Source: Flavobacteriales bacterium
GTDB lineage: Bacteria > Bacteroidota > Bacteroidia > Flavobacteriales_F > PHOS-HE28
Assembly (NCBI GenBank): GCA_016705955.1
Contig: JADJKO010000003.1
Coordinates: 124,001-188,000, forward strand
Direction of reading: 5' to 3'
Length of the DNA: 64,000 nt
Shown: positions 27,710-36,093 of the stretch, piece by piece
How positions within the stretch are numbered: the first letter of the stretch is position 1
Layout: the number at the start of each line of letters is the position of its first letter
The notes under the pieces: generated by a model
What the model saw: only the letters and a program-made list of their open reading frames with translations
Told to the model about the DNA's origin: nothing
Databases searched by the model: none
Translations under genes and position numbers: made by a program

Positions 27710-28503
27710 GACGATGCTTCCTTGCGGATGAAGGCCACCACTTCATCCGGGGCCTGTGCATGTACCCAATGGCCCGCGTAAGCGATCGTCTCCACACGGC
27801 TGTTCGGGAACTGTTCCTTGATCGCGGGTAGATCCTCCCGCGTGATGTAACCGCTTTGTCCGCCGCGGATGAAGAGCGTGGGAACCCGCACCGTCTCCGG
27901 ACCGATGGCCGCGAGGATCGCTTCCATTTCACGATCGAGCAATTCCACGTTCATGCGCCACGCGAGCTGATCCTCGCTTTTCCAAAAAAGGCTTTTCAGC
28001 AGGAACTGGACCACACCCGGCTCCTTCACCTGTTGTGCGATGTGCGCTTCCACTTCCTTGCGTGTGCGACCCGGGGAAAGGTCCGCCGCGCGCAGGGCTT
28101 GCACGATGTAGTCCTGATTGTTCGCGTGTTCCTTCGGACTGATATCGATCACGACGAGCCGCTTCAACAACTCCGGCCAGCGCTGTGCGAAGAGCATCGC
28201 CGTCTTGCCGCCCATGCTGTGACCGACGAGGATGATGTCCTTCAATCCCAACCTCATGACGAGCGCATGTACATCGGCGGCCATGAGTGGATACGAGGTG
28301 GTGCTGCCATGCGGTGAACGCCCATGATCGCGGAGATCAACCATGTACACATCGAAGGCTGTTGAACCATCCTCGGTCGGCTCCGCGAGTTCGCGCGCGA
28401 TGCTTCCCAGGTTGTCCGATGAACCGAACAAGCCGTGCAGGATGATGACCGGTGTGGCGCCGTCCGGCCCAAGACGACGGTAGTACAGATCCAACACGCT
28501 CAT
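27706..28503 (-). CDS. Alpha/beta hydrolase (YbfF-like esterase)
   Basis: A 265-residue hydrolase. HG oxyanion motif ILHGLFGSSDNLG near 20, catalytic Ser in LVGHSMGGKTAM near 102, Asp region PTLFIRGGQSGYI, and the final His in YAGHWVHAQAP near 250. The pattern is nearest the YbfF-type acyl-CoA/ester hydrolases of housekeeping metabolism; the substrate is unknown. Its ATG overlaps the pdxJ stop (ATGA) and its own stop overlaps the next gene. Confidence 0.88.
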   Translation of the reverse strand: MSVLDLYYRRLGPDGATPVIILHGLFGSSDNLGSIARELAEPTEDGSTAFDVYMVDLRDHGRSPHGSTTSYPLMAADVHALVMRLGLKDIILVGHSMGGKTAMLFAQRWPELLKRLVVIDISPKEHANNQDYIVQALRAADLSPGRTRKEVEAHIAQQVKEPGVVQFLLKSLFWKSEDQLAWRMNVELLDREMEAILAAIGPETVRVPTLFIRGGQSGYITREDLPAIKEQFPNSRVETIAYAGHWVHAQAPDEVVAFIRKEASS

Positions 28504-29213
28504 CGCAGTTCCCGCAGGTAAAGGGCGATGGTGTTCTCCATGCCGAAGGTGAGCGCATCGCTGATCAGTGCATGGCCGATGGACACTTCCAAGAGACCGG
28601 GAACCTGTTGCGTGAAGAAGGCGAGGTTGTGCCGATCGAGGTCGTGACCCGCGTTCAGACCAAGTCCGAGTTCACCGGCGCGCATTCCTGCTTTCGTGAA
28701 GTCCGCAACAGCCGCATGGCGATCGCGGTGAAAGTTCTCCGCGTACGGTTCGGTGTAGAGTTCAATCCGTGCCGTGCCGGTGTCGGCCGCGTGGCCGATC
28801 AGCTCCGGATCCGTGCCCATGAAGAGCGATGTGCGGATGCCTTCACCGGTGAAGCGCGCGATGATTTCTTTCAAGAATTCCTTCTGGTTCAACGTATCCC
28901 AACCCGCATTGCTCGTGAGCACTCCCGGCGGATCAGGAACGAGTGTGACCTGCTGCGGCTTCACCTCCAACACCAACGCGATGAAGTCCTGCGACGGATA
29001 TCCCTCGATGTTGAACTCGGTGGTGAGCACCGGCTTCAACGCACGTACATCAGCGCGGCGAATGTGTCGTTCATCCGGACGCGGATGCACGGTAATGCCT
29101 TGCGCGCCGAAGCGTTCGATGTCCAGCGCCCAGCGCACGACATCCGGGTTGTTGCCGCCGCGCGCATTGCGAAGCGTGGCGAGCTTGTTGATATTGACGC
29201 TCAGTCTCGTCAC
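28500..29213 (-). CDS. pdxJ: Pyridoxine 5'-phosphate synthase
   Basis: A 237-residue TIM-barrel enzyme that condenses 1-deoxyxylulose-5-phosphate with 3-amino-2-oxopropyl phosphate in vitamin B6 synthesis. Signature stretches: LSVNINKLATLRNARGG near 4, ITVHPRPDERHI near 43, TEFNIEGYP, VTLVPDPPG, LGLGLNAGHDLDRHNL near 187 and EVSIGHALISDAL near 208. The GTG start at 29213 fits the family; the upstream frame runs into the promoter region. It is divergent from the CBS gene and heads a three-gene overlapped unit. Confidence 0.95.
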   Translation of the reverse strand: MTRLSVNINKLATLRNARGGNNPDVVRWALDIERFGAQGITVHPRPDERHIRRADVRALKPVLTTEFNIEGYPSQDFIALVLEVKPQQVTLVPDPPGVLTSNAGWDTLNQKEFLKEIIARFTGEGIRTSLFMGTDPELIGHAADTGTARIELYTEPYAENFHRDRHAAVADFTKAGMRAGELGLGLNAGHDLDRHNLAFFTQQVPGLLEVSIGHALISDALTFGMENTIALYLRELR

Positions 29214-29252
29214 CGGTGGTTGCGTTACTTTGACCCCGACGCGCGGGGCGCA

Positions 29253-29260
29253 CAAAAGTA
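29253..29260 (-). promoter_or_regulatory. -7 promoter box for pdxJ
   Basis: TACTTTTG on the minus strand, 40 nt before the GTG. In the same gap TACTTTG reads on the plus strand (29226-29232) and may serve the divergent CBS gene. Confidence 0.4.
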
Positions 29261-29302
29261 GAAGTACCAACAGGCCGCCTCGATCGTTCATTCATCACAC
29301 AC

Positions 29303-29965
29303 ATGCACGCCCAGGATCTGATCACACCCGACATCCCGCCCTTGCGTCCGCAGGACGAGGTGGGTCGCGCGTTGGATTGGATGGAGGAATTCAAGGTGGG
29401 CCACTTGCCGGTGGTGAGTGAGCAACGCTTGGTCGGCATTGTGAAGGACCAGGACCTCGTCGATCGCAGCGATCCGCGCGCGGTGATCAGCGAAGTGATG
29501 GAGCGCGTGGAGGTTCCCTTCATTCGTGGTGGCCAACACATCTACGAGGTGATGAAGCTCTTCAGCGAACGCGGCCTCACCGTAGTGCCCGTGCTGGATG
29601 AAATGGGCCGCTACCTCGGCGCGATCACCGAGCACGAAGCGCTGAAGCGCCTGTCCGAAGTGACCAACATCTCCGAGCCCGGCAGTATCGTGGTGCTGGA
29701 GATGAACCAAGTGGATTACAGCCTGCACGAGATCGCGCGCTTGGTGGAAGCGAATGATGGCAAGGTCCTCAGCGTGTACACGCACGTGATCCCGGGCACC
29801 ACACGCACGGAGGTCACGCTGAAGATCAATCGCGAGGAGATCAGCGACATCCTGCGCAGCTTCGAACGCTACGAGTACTTCGTGAAGACCACGTACCAAG
29901 GCTCCAAATTGCACGAGGACCTGCGTGGCCGGTATGAGGAGCTGATGCGCTACATCAACCTGTGA
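29303..29965 (+). CDS. CBS-domain protein with ACT-like tail
   Basis: A 220-residue protein with two CBS domains (about 1-60 and 70-125) and a C-terminal ACT-like region (about 140-200), the AcuB-type layout. CBS pairs usually bind adenine nucleotides. This gene heads the conserved envelope block (CBS, BamA-like, nadK, DUF6089, uppS, bamA, ompH). Its exact role is not established. The stop overlaps the GTG start of the next gene by 4 nt. Confidence 0.82.
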   Translation: MHAQDLITPDIPPLRPQDEVGRALDWMEEFKVGHLPVVSEQRLVGIVKDQDLVDRSDPRAVISEVMERVEVPFIRGGQHIYEVMKLFSERGLTVVPVLDEMGRYLGAITEHEALKRLSEVTNISEPGSIVVLEMNQVDYSLHEIARLVEANDGKVLSVYTHVIPGTTRTEVTLKINREEISDILRSFERYEYFVKTTYQGSKLHEDLRGRYEELMRYINL

Positions 29966-31368
29966 ACCGCCGGGTCCACCCCTTCCTTCTTCCCTTCCTC
30001 TTCCTCCTGTGCATGACCGTACAGGCACAGGACCCACCGCCTGCGAGCGATGTGCGGATCATGGGCATCACCGTCGTGGGCAACAAGATCACCAAGAACC
30101 GGATCATCGCTCGTGAACTGATCTTGCAAGAGGGCGACACGGTGAGCGCCGCAGCCCTCTACACCAAGCTGGAACGCGGCCGGCAGAACCTGATGAACAC
30201 CGGCCTCTTCAACACGGTGGCCGTGTTACCCGTGTACCTCGACATGCAACACGTGCTGGTGGAAGTGACCGTGAACGAGCGGTGGACCATCTGGCCATCG
30301 CCCATCTTCCAACTCGCCGATCCGAACTTCAACACCTGGTGGCTTACCAAGGACTTCGACCGCGTGAACTACGGGGCCTACCTGTACAAGTACAACTTCC
30401 GCGGCCGCAACGAGACCATCTATGTAAAGGCACAATTCGGCTACACACGGCAGTTCGGCATGCGGTACAAGATCCCGTACATCGATCGCAAGCAACGGTG
30501 GGGACTCAGTGTCGGTGGCAGCTATATCGAACAGGCCGAAGTGACCGCAGGCACCATCGACAACAAGCGTATCCTCCTCCGCAATCCGGACGGCCCGAAC
30601 CGCCACGAGCAACGCGCCGATGTGGAATTGAGCCTTCGTCGCAGCCACGACATCCGCCACTACGCACGCATCGGATTCAATCAAGCGCAGATCGGCGATA
30701 CCATCGCTGCCCGCGCATTGGACTACTTCGATGGCACGAACACCACCGACACGCGCTTCCTCTCCTTCGGCTACTCGGTGATATGGGATCAGCGCGACTA
30801 CCGCATCTACCCCAGTGATGGACACTACGCCGAGCTGCGCATCGATCGCCTCGGCCTTGGTGTGCTCGACAAGAACGCGCCGGACATCACCACCGCGTAT
30901 GCCACGGTGAAGGAATGGTGGAAGGTGCACGACCGCATCACGCTCGCCATCAGCATGAGCGGCAAACACACGTGGGGCACGCCGCCTTATTACGTGCAGG
31001 AAGGCTTGGGCTACCGGAATTTCGTGCGGGGCTACGAACTGTATGTGGTCGATGGCGAGAGCTTCGCGCTGGGCAAGGCTAACGCAGTGTTCCAACTCTT
31101 CAAGCCCCGCACACAACGCGTGGAGGCCATGCCGCTGGAAGCCTTCCGCACCCTGTACATCGCCCTCTACCTCGACCTCTTCGTGGATGGCGGTCGCGTG
31201 TGGGACAGCCGCTACGCCCAACAGAATTTCCTCGCGAACGAGTGGATGAGCGGAACCGGCGCCGGGCTTGACCTCGTGACCAGCTACGACCAGGTGCTGC
31301 GCGGCGAGTACACCTTCAATGGCTTGGGAGAGCACGGCTTCTTCCTACATTTCACTCAACCCTTTTAG
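29962..31368 (+). CDS. BamA/Omp85-like outer membrane protein
   Basis: A 468-residue protein with a signal peptide (FLLPFLFLLCMTVQAQ), an N-terminal POTRA-like domain (about 28-115, with GITVVGNKITKNRIIARE and MNTGLFNTVAVLPVYL) and a beta-barrel half ending in EHGFFLHFTQPF. It is shorter than BamA, having one POTRA-like unit. The GTG start overlaps the CBS gene. Single-POTRA Omp85 relatives are frequent in Bacteroidota; the cargo is unknown. It is distinct from the full bamA at 36094. Confidence 0.82.
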   Translation: MNRRVHPFLLPFLFLLCMTVQAQDPPPASDVRIMGITVVGNKITKNRIIARELILQEGDTVSAAALYTKLERGRQNLMNTGLFNTVAVLPVYLDMQHVLVEVTVNERWTIWPSPIFQLADPNFNTWWLTKDFDRVNYGAYLYKYNFRGRNETIYVKAQFGYTRQFGMRYKIPYIDRKQRWGLSVGGSYIEQAEVTAGTIDNKRILLRNPDGPNRHEQRADVELSLRRSHDIRHYARIGFNQAQIGDTIAARALDYFDGTNTTDTRFLSFGYSVIWDQRDYRIYPSDGHYAELRIDRLGLGVLDKNAPDITTAYATVKEWWKVHDRITLAISMSGKHTWGTPPYYVQEGLGYRNFVRGYELYVVDGESFALGKANAVFQLFKPRTQRVEAMPLEAFRTLYIALYLDLFVDGGRVWDSRYAQQNFLANEWMSGTGAGLDLVTSYDQVLRGEYTFNGLGEHGFFLHFTQPF

Positions 31369-31375
31369 AAGATGA

Positions 31376-31496
31376 GCCGCAAAGACGCAAAGGCGCAGAG
31401 AAATGCCGCGAGTTGTGGATCAGGGTTCGTGTCGAGCATCGGCATTCCCTTGCGGCATTTGATCTTCAACTCCTTGCGCCTTTGCGCCTTTGCGGC
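31376..31496. repeat. Intergenic hairpin repeat, CGCAAAG type
   Basis: The 22-nt arms 31376-31397 and 31475-31496 are reverse complements with one mismatch. Inside them a second pair (31401-31409 / 31452-31460) is perfect. Each outer arm is itself built of the repeated word CGCAAAG. The element fills the gap between the BamA-like gene and nadK. Confidence 0.8.
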
Positions 31497-31518
31497 CAAA
31501 CCCTTTTCCAAATAGACA

Positions 31519-32418
31519 ATGCGCACAGCGGTGACCGGACGTGGAATGGAGAGTGACATGGCGCCCGTGGTGGAGCGCGTGCTCGACAGTATGCGCACGG
31601 CGGGGCTGGAGCCGATGCTTACACCCTTCGTGGCGCAATGGCTGCGCGAACATGACGTGGCGGTGTCGGATGCTGACGTGCTGGAAGGTGAGCTTTCCGG
31701 AAAGGACATCGACCTCTGCATCGGCCTTGGCGGCGATGGCACCTTGCTGGACACCGTGGCGTTGGTGGGTCGCGCGGGGATCCCGGTGCTGGGCATCAAC
31801 CTCGGTCGGTTGGGTTTCCTCAGCAACGTGCGCTTGGAGGAAGTGGACCAAGCGCTCGGCGTGCTGCGCGAAGGACGCTATGCCTTGCAGGACCGTTCGC
31901 TGTTGGAAGTGACCGACCACACAGAGATCCTCGGCGCGCACAACTTCGCATTGAACGAGGTGAGCATCCACAAGCGCGACAGTGCGAGCATGATCACCGT
32001 GCATGTACACTTGGGTGATGACTACTTGAACACATACTGGTCCGATGGCCTCATCATCGCCACGCCCACCGGTTCCACGGCGTACTCGCTCAGTTGCGGC
32101 GGGCCCATCCTCTTCCCCACCAGCGATGCGATGGTGATCAACCCCATCTCGCCGCACAACCTCAACGTGCGCCCCTTCGTGGTGCCGGACCACTACACCA
32201 TCCGCCTGCGCCTCGAAGCGCGCACGGATGTGTGCCTGCTTAACCTCGATTCGCGCAGTGTGGCCATCGCGGGCGATAGCACCGTGACGATCAAGCGCGC
32301 GCCCTTCTCCGTGAAGCTGGTGCAGCTGGAAGGCCACGATTTCCTGCGCACCCTGCGCGAGAAACTGAACTGGGGCTTGGATGCACGGAGCGGGGCGAGC
32401 GGGAGGGCGATGAATTAG
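31519..32418 (+). CDS. nadK: NAD kinase
   Basis: A 299-residue enzyme making NADP from NAD and ATP or polyphosphate. The GGDGT motif is in CIGLGGDGTLLDTVAL near 75, the NE motif in FALNEVSIHKRDSASM near 143, and the glycine-rich ATPTGSTAYSLSCGGPI follows near 180. Cytoplasmic. It lies behind the hairpin repeat at 31376-31496 in the envelope block. Confidence 0.95.
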   Translation: MRTAVTGRGMESDMAPVVERVLDSMRTAGLEPMLTPFVAQWLREHDVAVSDADVLEGELSGKDIDLCIGLGGDGTLLDTVALVGRAGIPVLGINLGRLGFLSNVRLEEVDQALGVLREGRYALQDRSLLEVTDHTEILGAHNFALNEVSIHKRDSASMITVHVHLGDDYLNTYWSDGLIIATPTGSTAYSLSCGGPILFPTSDAMVINPISPHNLNVRPFVVPDHYTIRLRLEARTDVCLLNLDSRSVAIAGDSTVTIKRAPFSVKLVQLEGHDFLRTLREKLNWGLDARSGASGRAMN

Positions 32419-32426
32419 ATGGTGCG

Positions 32427-33095
32427 ATGAAAAGGGCGCGGCATCCAGTAGAATTCATCCTACGAGGCTGGACCATTTGCGGAATGCACGTTTGCGTCCT
32501 ATTACTGATCGGCGTTAGCCTATGCGGATGTAAGTCTTTCGAGAGGCTTCCACACTATCAGGAGTACCGGGACGGTCTGCTCCCCGGTGATGGTTCCGTC
32601 CGCACGGATGGTTACTACTATCTCGTTAGACCGATCGAGTTCAAGTTGCAAAAGGACCTCGGTGCCAAGCAAGAGACCATTGTGACCTTTTTCTTCCAGG
32701 ATGGTTCATGCCATAGGTCCTTGTGGCAGGCGGATGACAGCATTACGCGGGTGGTGGAGCGGATCCGGTTGTGGTTCGATAGTGAGCGGGGTGCGCGCCA
32801 ATCGCGCGATGGTTTCGGTTGGGCTCTTTATCGCATGCTGTGCGATACAATAGAATTGGAACAATACACTCCGGTGAACGGAACAAACCAGGTGCATTGG
32901 TCGCGCATGATTGTTCAAAACGACTCCACCATCGAGCTTCTGGGAGCCTACCATCCGAAGAAAGGACTGTTGAGCGATGGCGTGGACAGGACCCCCATAC
33001 ACAGGTTGATGGTCTTTCGGCCCTCATCCTGGAAACCGGACTCGACCGACTTCTTTCGGTTGAATGAAAGCTTCATTCGAGCACAAAGTCGATGA
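32427..33095 (+). CDS. Putative lipoprotein, unknown function
   Basis: A 222-residue frame. From an internal ATG at 32484 it starts with a lipoprotein signal (MHVCVLLLIGVSLCGC, lipobox LCGC), which makes that start likely; the ATG at 32427 would add 19 residues. The body has no domain that I recognise. It contains several aromatic/charged strands (DGYYYLVRPIEFKL, TIVTFFFQDGSCHRS, RLMVFRPSSWK). With the next gene it sits between nadK and the DUF6089 gene, where related Bacteroidota normally have neither. It looks less GC-rich than its neighbours by eye, consistent with acquisition. Confidence 0.55.
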   Translation: MKRARHPVEFILRGWTICGMHVCVLLLIGVSLCGCKSFERLPHYQEYRDGLLPGDGSVRTDGYYYLVRPIEFKLQKDLGAKQETIVTFFFQDGSCHRSLWQADDSITRVVERIRLWFDSERGARQSRDGFGWALYRMLCDTIELEQYTPVNGTNQVHWSRMIVQNDSTIELLGAYHPKKGLLSDGVDRTPIHRLMVFRPSSWKPDSTDFFRLNESFIRAQSR

Positions 33096-33121
33096 ATCCA
33101 TACGCTGACGTCTGAAGCGCG

Positions 33122-33290
33122 GTCGTCACCCATCCCCCTTTTCATGTTCCCAAACGACCTGATTCACATGGGGTCTTGGCCCCGCGCGGCCGTCCGATAC
33201 CTTCGGCTCGTTGGCCATGGATACCATCCGCACAATGCCAGCGTTAGCCTACCCATATGCCGTTCACTCTTCCTTCTACTGGCGATCCCA
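33122..33290 (+). repeat. Degenerate direct copy of DUF6089 promoter and 5' end
   Basis: This stretch aligns with 34076-34240 at roughly 80% by eye. Shared landmarks include GGGGTCTTGGCCCC, GCGGCCGTCCG, TACCTTCGG, CCATCCG, GCGTTAG and the signal-peptide-coding GCCGTTC.CTCTTCCTTCT. The promoter (TTG 33176-33178, 20-nt spacer, TACCTTCG 33199-33206) is kept, while the coding copy is decayed. Confidence 0.75.
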
Positions 33291-33378
33291 ACGTGAGTTC
33301 ATCAGGACTTCATCGGCAACAGATCAGCTTCCGCAGGGCAGGTTGGAGCTTCTTCGGCCTGTTCACTTTTTGGAGGTG

Positions 33379-33936
33379 ATGCTCATTAGAGTGGTCCAAC
33401 TCAGACGCCCACTGTTGCTTATCGCGATCGGATTCCTGTGCACCGTGAGCAACGCACAGAGTCCAACTTTGGGGGACGGCAGAGCCGAAACGAAGGAAGC
33501 ATTGCAGGTGGTCAGTCGCTACTTCAGTGACTATGTGAAAATGACCCTTGGTCGTGATTCGGCCGCCACGGTCGTCGAACTAGGAGACACACTGATCTAT
33601 CGTGTTTCCGGTGATGAAGAAGTGAAGTATGAATATGTCTTCTCGAAGGACCTGTGTGTGGCGATCCGCGTGAGGTTCTCTTGCCTCGCTTGTATGCATC
33701 TGACCTACAGGAAATGGTTCTTCAAGGGCCGTTGGCGGATGGATGAGAACAGAACCATGTTCAGGATCAAGGACCCGGCACGCGCAACGATCAAGCGGGC
33801 GGTGGACTGCCCCTTCCTCTACCAAGCGGATCTGGTCAGGATGGAGTCTCCGGTATCCAAAGAGGATCTCAAGAAGATGAAGAAGGTGAAGAAGAAGTTG
33901 ATCGGTACGTGGGAAAGTTTGTTGATAGAGCGTTGA
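33379..33936 (+). CDS. Exported protein of unknown function
   Basis: A 185-residue protein. The start at 33379 has a GGAGG ribosome-binding site 3 nt upstream, unusual for this genome, and a signal peptide (RPLLLIAIGFLCTVSNAQ). The frame extends upstream to 33211 through the duplicated promoter region, which is unlikely to be translated. No domain is recognised. Two Cys (SCLACMH) and a Lys-rich tail (EDLKKMKKVKKKL) are seen. It lies in the inserted segment between the two copies of the DUF6089 promoter region and may use the copied promoter. Confidence 0.55.
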   Translation: MLIRVVQLRRPLLLIAIGFLCTVSNAQSPTLGDGRAETKEALQVVSRYFSDYVKMTLGRDSAATVVELGDTLIYRVSGDEEVKYEYVFSKDLCVAIRVRFSCLACMHLTYRKWFFKGRWRMDENRTMFRIKDPARATIKRAVDCPFLYQADLVRMESPVSKEDLKKMKKVKKKLIGTWESLLIER

Positions 33937-34143
33937 GGTGGGTCTGAAGTGGGCGATGGCAGGGTGAACCGTGATCGCGTACCCATGGTCCAAGCCTCCG
34001 CATGGGTTTCGCTGCGGGCAGCACGTGCGTGGTGAGGTAGTTAAGGCGTGAACACGCCCGTGCGACATTCCATTCCGCCCTCCCTTTTCACGTTCCTTAA
34101 CGACCTAATTCCCAAGGGGTCTTGGCCCCTCGCGGCCGTCCGT

Positions 34144-34151
34144 TACCTTCG
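34144..34151 (+). promoter_or_regulatory. Promoter of the DUF6089 gene
   Basis: TACCTTCG with TTG 19 nt upstream (34122-34124), the Bacteroidota spacing. The same promoter is duplicated at 33176-33206. Confidence 0.55.
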
Positions 34152-34201
34152 GCCCGTTGCCCATGGGATACCATCCGGACCGCGCCCGCGTTAGGCTGCC
34201 A

Positions 34202-35047
34202 ATGCGCCGTTCGCTTTTCCTTCTTCTTGCCGTCCTCCCTTCGCTGGCCTCCATCGGCCAAGTGAACGAGTTGGGCCTCACCGGCGGCGTGGCCTATTAC
34301 ATCGGCGACCTGAACCCCACCAAGCATTATCCGAAGGACACCAAGTTGGCGTACGGGATCGTGTATCGGAACAACCTGAACGACCGGTTCGCGGTGCGCT
34401 TGCAGGGCTTGATCGGCACCTTGCAGGCGTATGACAGCAACGCGTCGGATTCGCTGCAAGTGTTGCGCAACCTGCATTTCAAGTCGCGGCTCATCGAGAC
34501 CTCCCTCCTGCTGGAGATCAACTTCTTCAAGTACCGCTCACGCGGCAAGGATTCCCGCAAGTGGACCCCCTTCGTCTTCGGCGGCATCGCCTATTTCCGC
34601 TCCAATCCGCAGGCCTTGCTGGACGATACCTGGTACGATCTACAACCGCTAGGTACCGAGGGCCAGGGCACCAGCACCGGCGGCGAGGTGTACGCCGTGG
34701 ACCACATGGCCATCCCCTTCGGCATGGGCATCAAGGTGAACCTGGGCCGCATCGACATCCAATTGGAATGGGGCATGCGCCGCACCTGGACCGATTACAT
34801 CGATGACGTGAGCGGCAAGTACGTGAACAACGCCGTGCTGGCCTTCGAGAACGGTCCGCTGGCCGCGCAGCTCGCCGACCGCAGCGGCTTGGAGGGCGCG
34901 ATCCCGGGCTACGACAATACCGGTCGCGCCCGAGGCGATGTGAATACCCGCGATTGGTACGTGTACAACGGATTGTCCATCACGTACATCCTCAGCAAAT
35001 TCTCCGATTGCGAAGAGCAATACCACTGGATGAAACGCAAGCACTAG
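34202..35047 (+). CDS. DUF6089 family outer membrane protein
   Basis: A 281-residue protein with a signal peptide (RRSLFLLLAVLPSLASIGQ), then ELGLTGGVAYYIGDLNP at the start of the mature protein and repeated beta-strand segments (RFAVRLQGLIGTL, WTPFVFGGIAYFRS, FGMGIKVNLGRIDI). This is the DUF6089 pattern, an outer-membrane-barrel-like family always found near nadK/uppS/bamA in Bacteroidota. Function unknown; envelope biogenesis is inferred from context. The start at 34202 was chosen for the signal peptide. Confidence 0.85.
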   Translation: MRRSLFLLLAVLPSLASIGQVNELGLTGGVAYYIGDLNPTKHYPKDTKLAYGIVYRNNLNDRFAVRLQGLIGTLQAYDSNASDSLQVLRNLHFKSRLIETSLLLEINFFKYRSRGKDSRKWTPFVFGGIAYFRSNPQALLDDTWYDLQPLGTEGQGTSTGGEVYAVDHMAIPFGMGIKVNLGRIDIQLEWGMRRTWTDYIDDVSGKYVNNAVLAFENGPLAAQLADRSGLEGAIPGYDNTGRARGDVNTRDWYVYNGLSITYILSKFSDCEEQYHWMKRKH

Positions 35048-35053
35048 GGAGAA

Positions 35054-35292
35054 ATAGAACGCAGATGACGCAGAAAGAGGGGATGGTCGCTGATCTGAAT
35101 GCAAGGGAGTGGAGCGCCATGCCTGCACACCCTATCCGCGTTGATCAGTCTTATCTGTGTTATCTGCGTTCTATTCTAACGCTGATGACGCTGAAAGAGG
35201 GGATGGTCGCTGATATGACAGGGGGTCGGAGTAACAGCATTCTGATGCTGACCCTCTGCGTTGATCAGCCTTATCCGCGTTATCTGCGTTCC
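35054..35292. repeat. Tandem pair of intergenic hairpin repeats, ACGCAGATGACGC type
   Basis: Two units fill the 280-nt gap between the DUF6089 gene and uppS. Unit 1 is closed by perfect 13-bp arms 35054-35066 and 35162-35174. Unit 2 runs from about 35178 to 35292. A 22-nt segment is identical in both units (35073-35094 and 35193-35214), giving a 120-bp spacing. A diverged single copy lies at 52016-52107. Confidence 0.8.
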
Positions 35293-35327
35293 ATGTATTT
35301 CCCCCGACCTTCGCGCCCCGTTTGAAA

Positions 35328-36092
<765 letters not shown>

Positions 36093-36093
36093 T

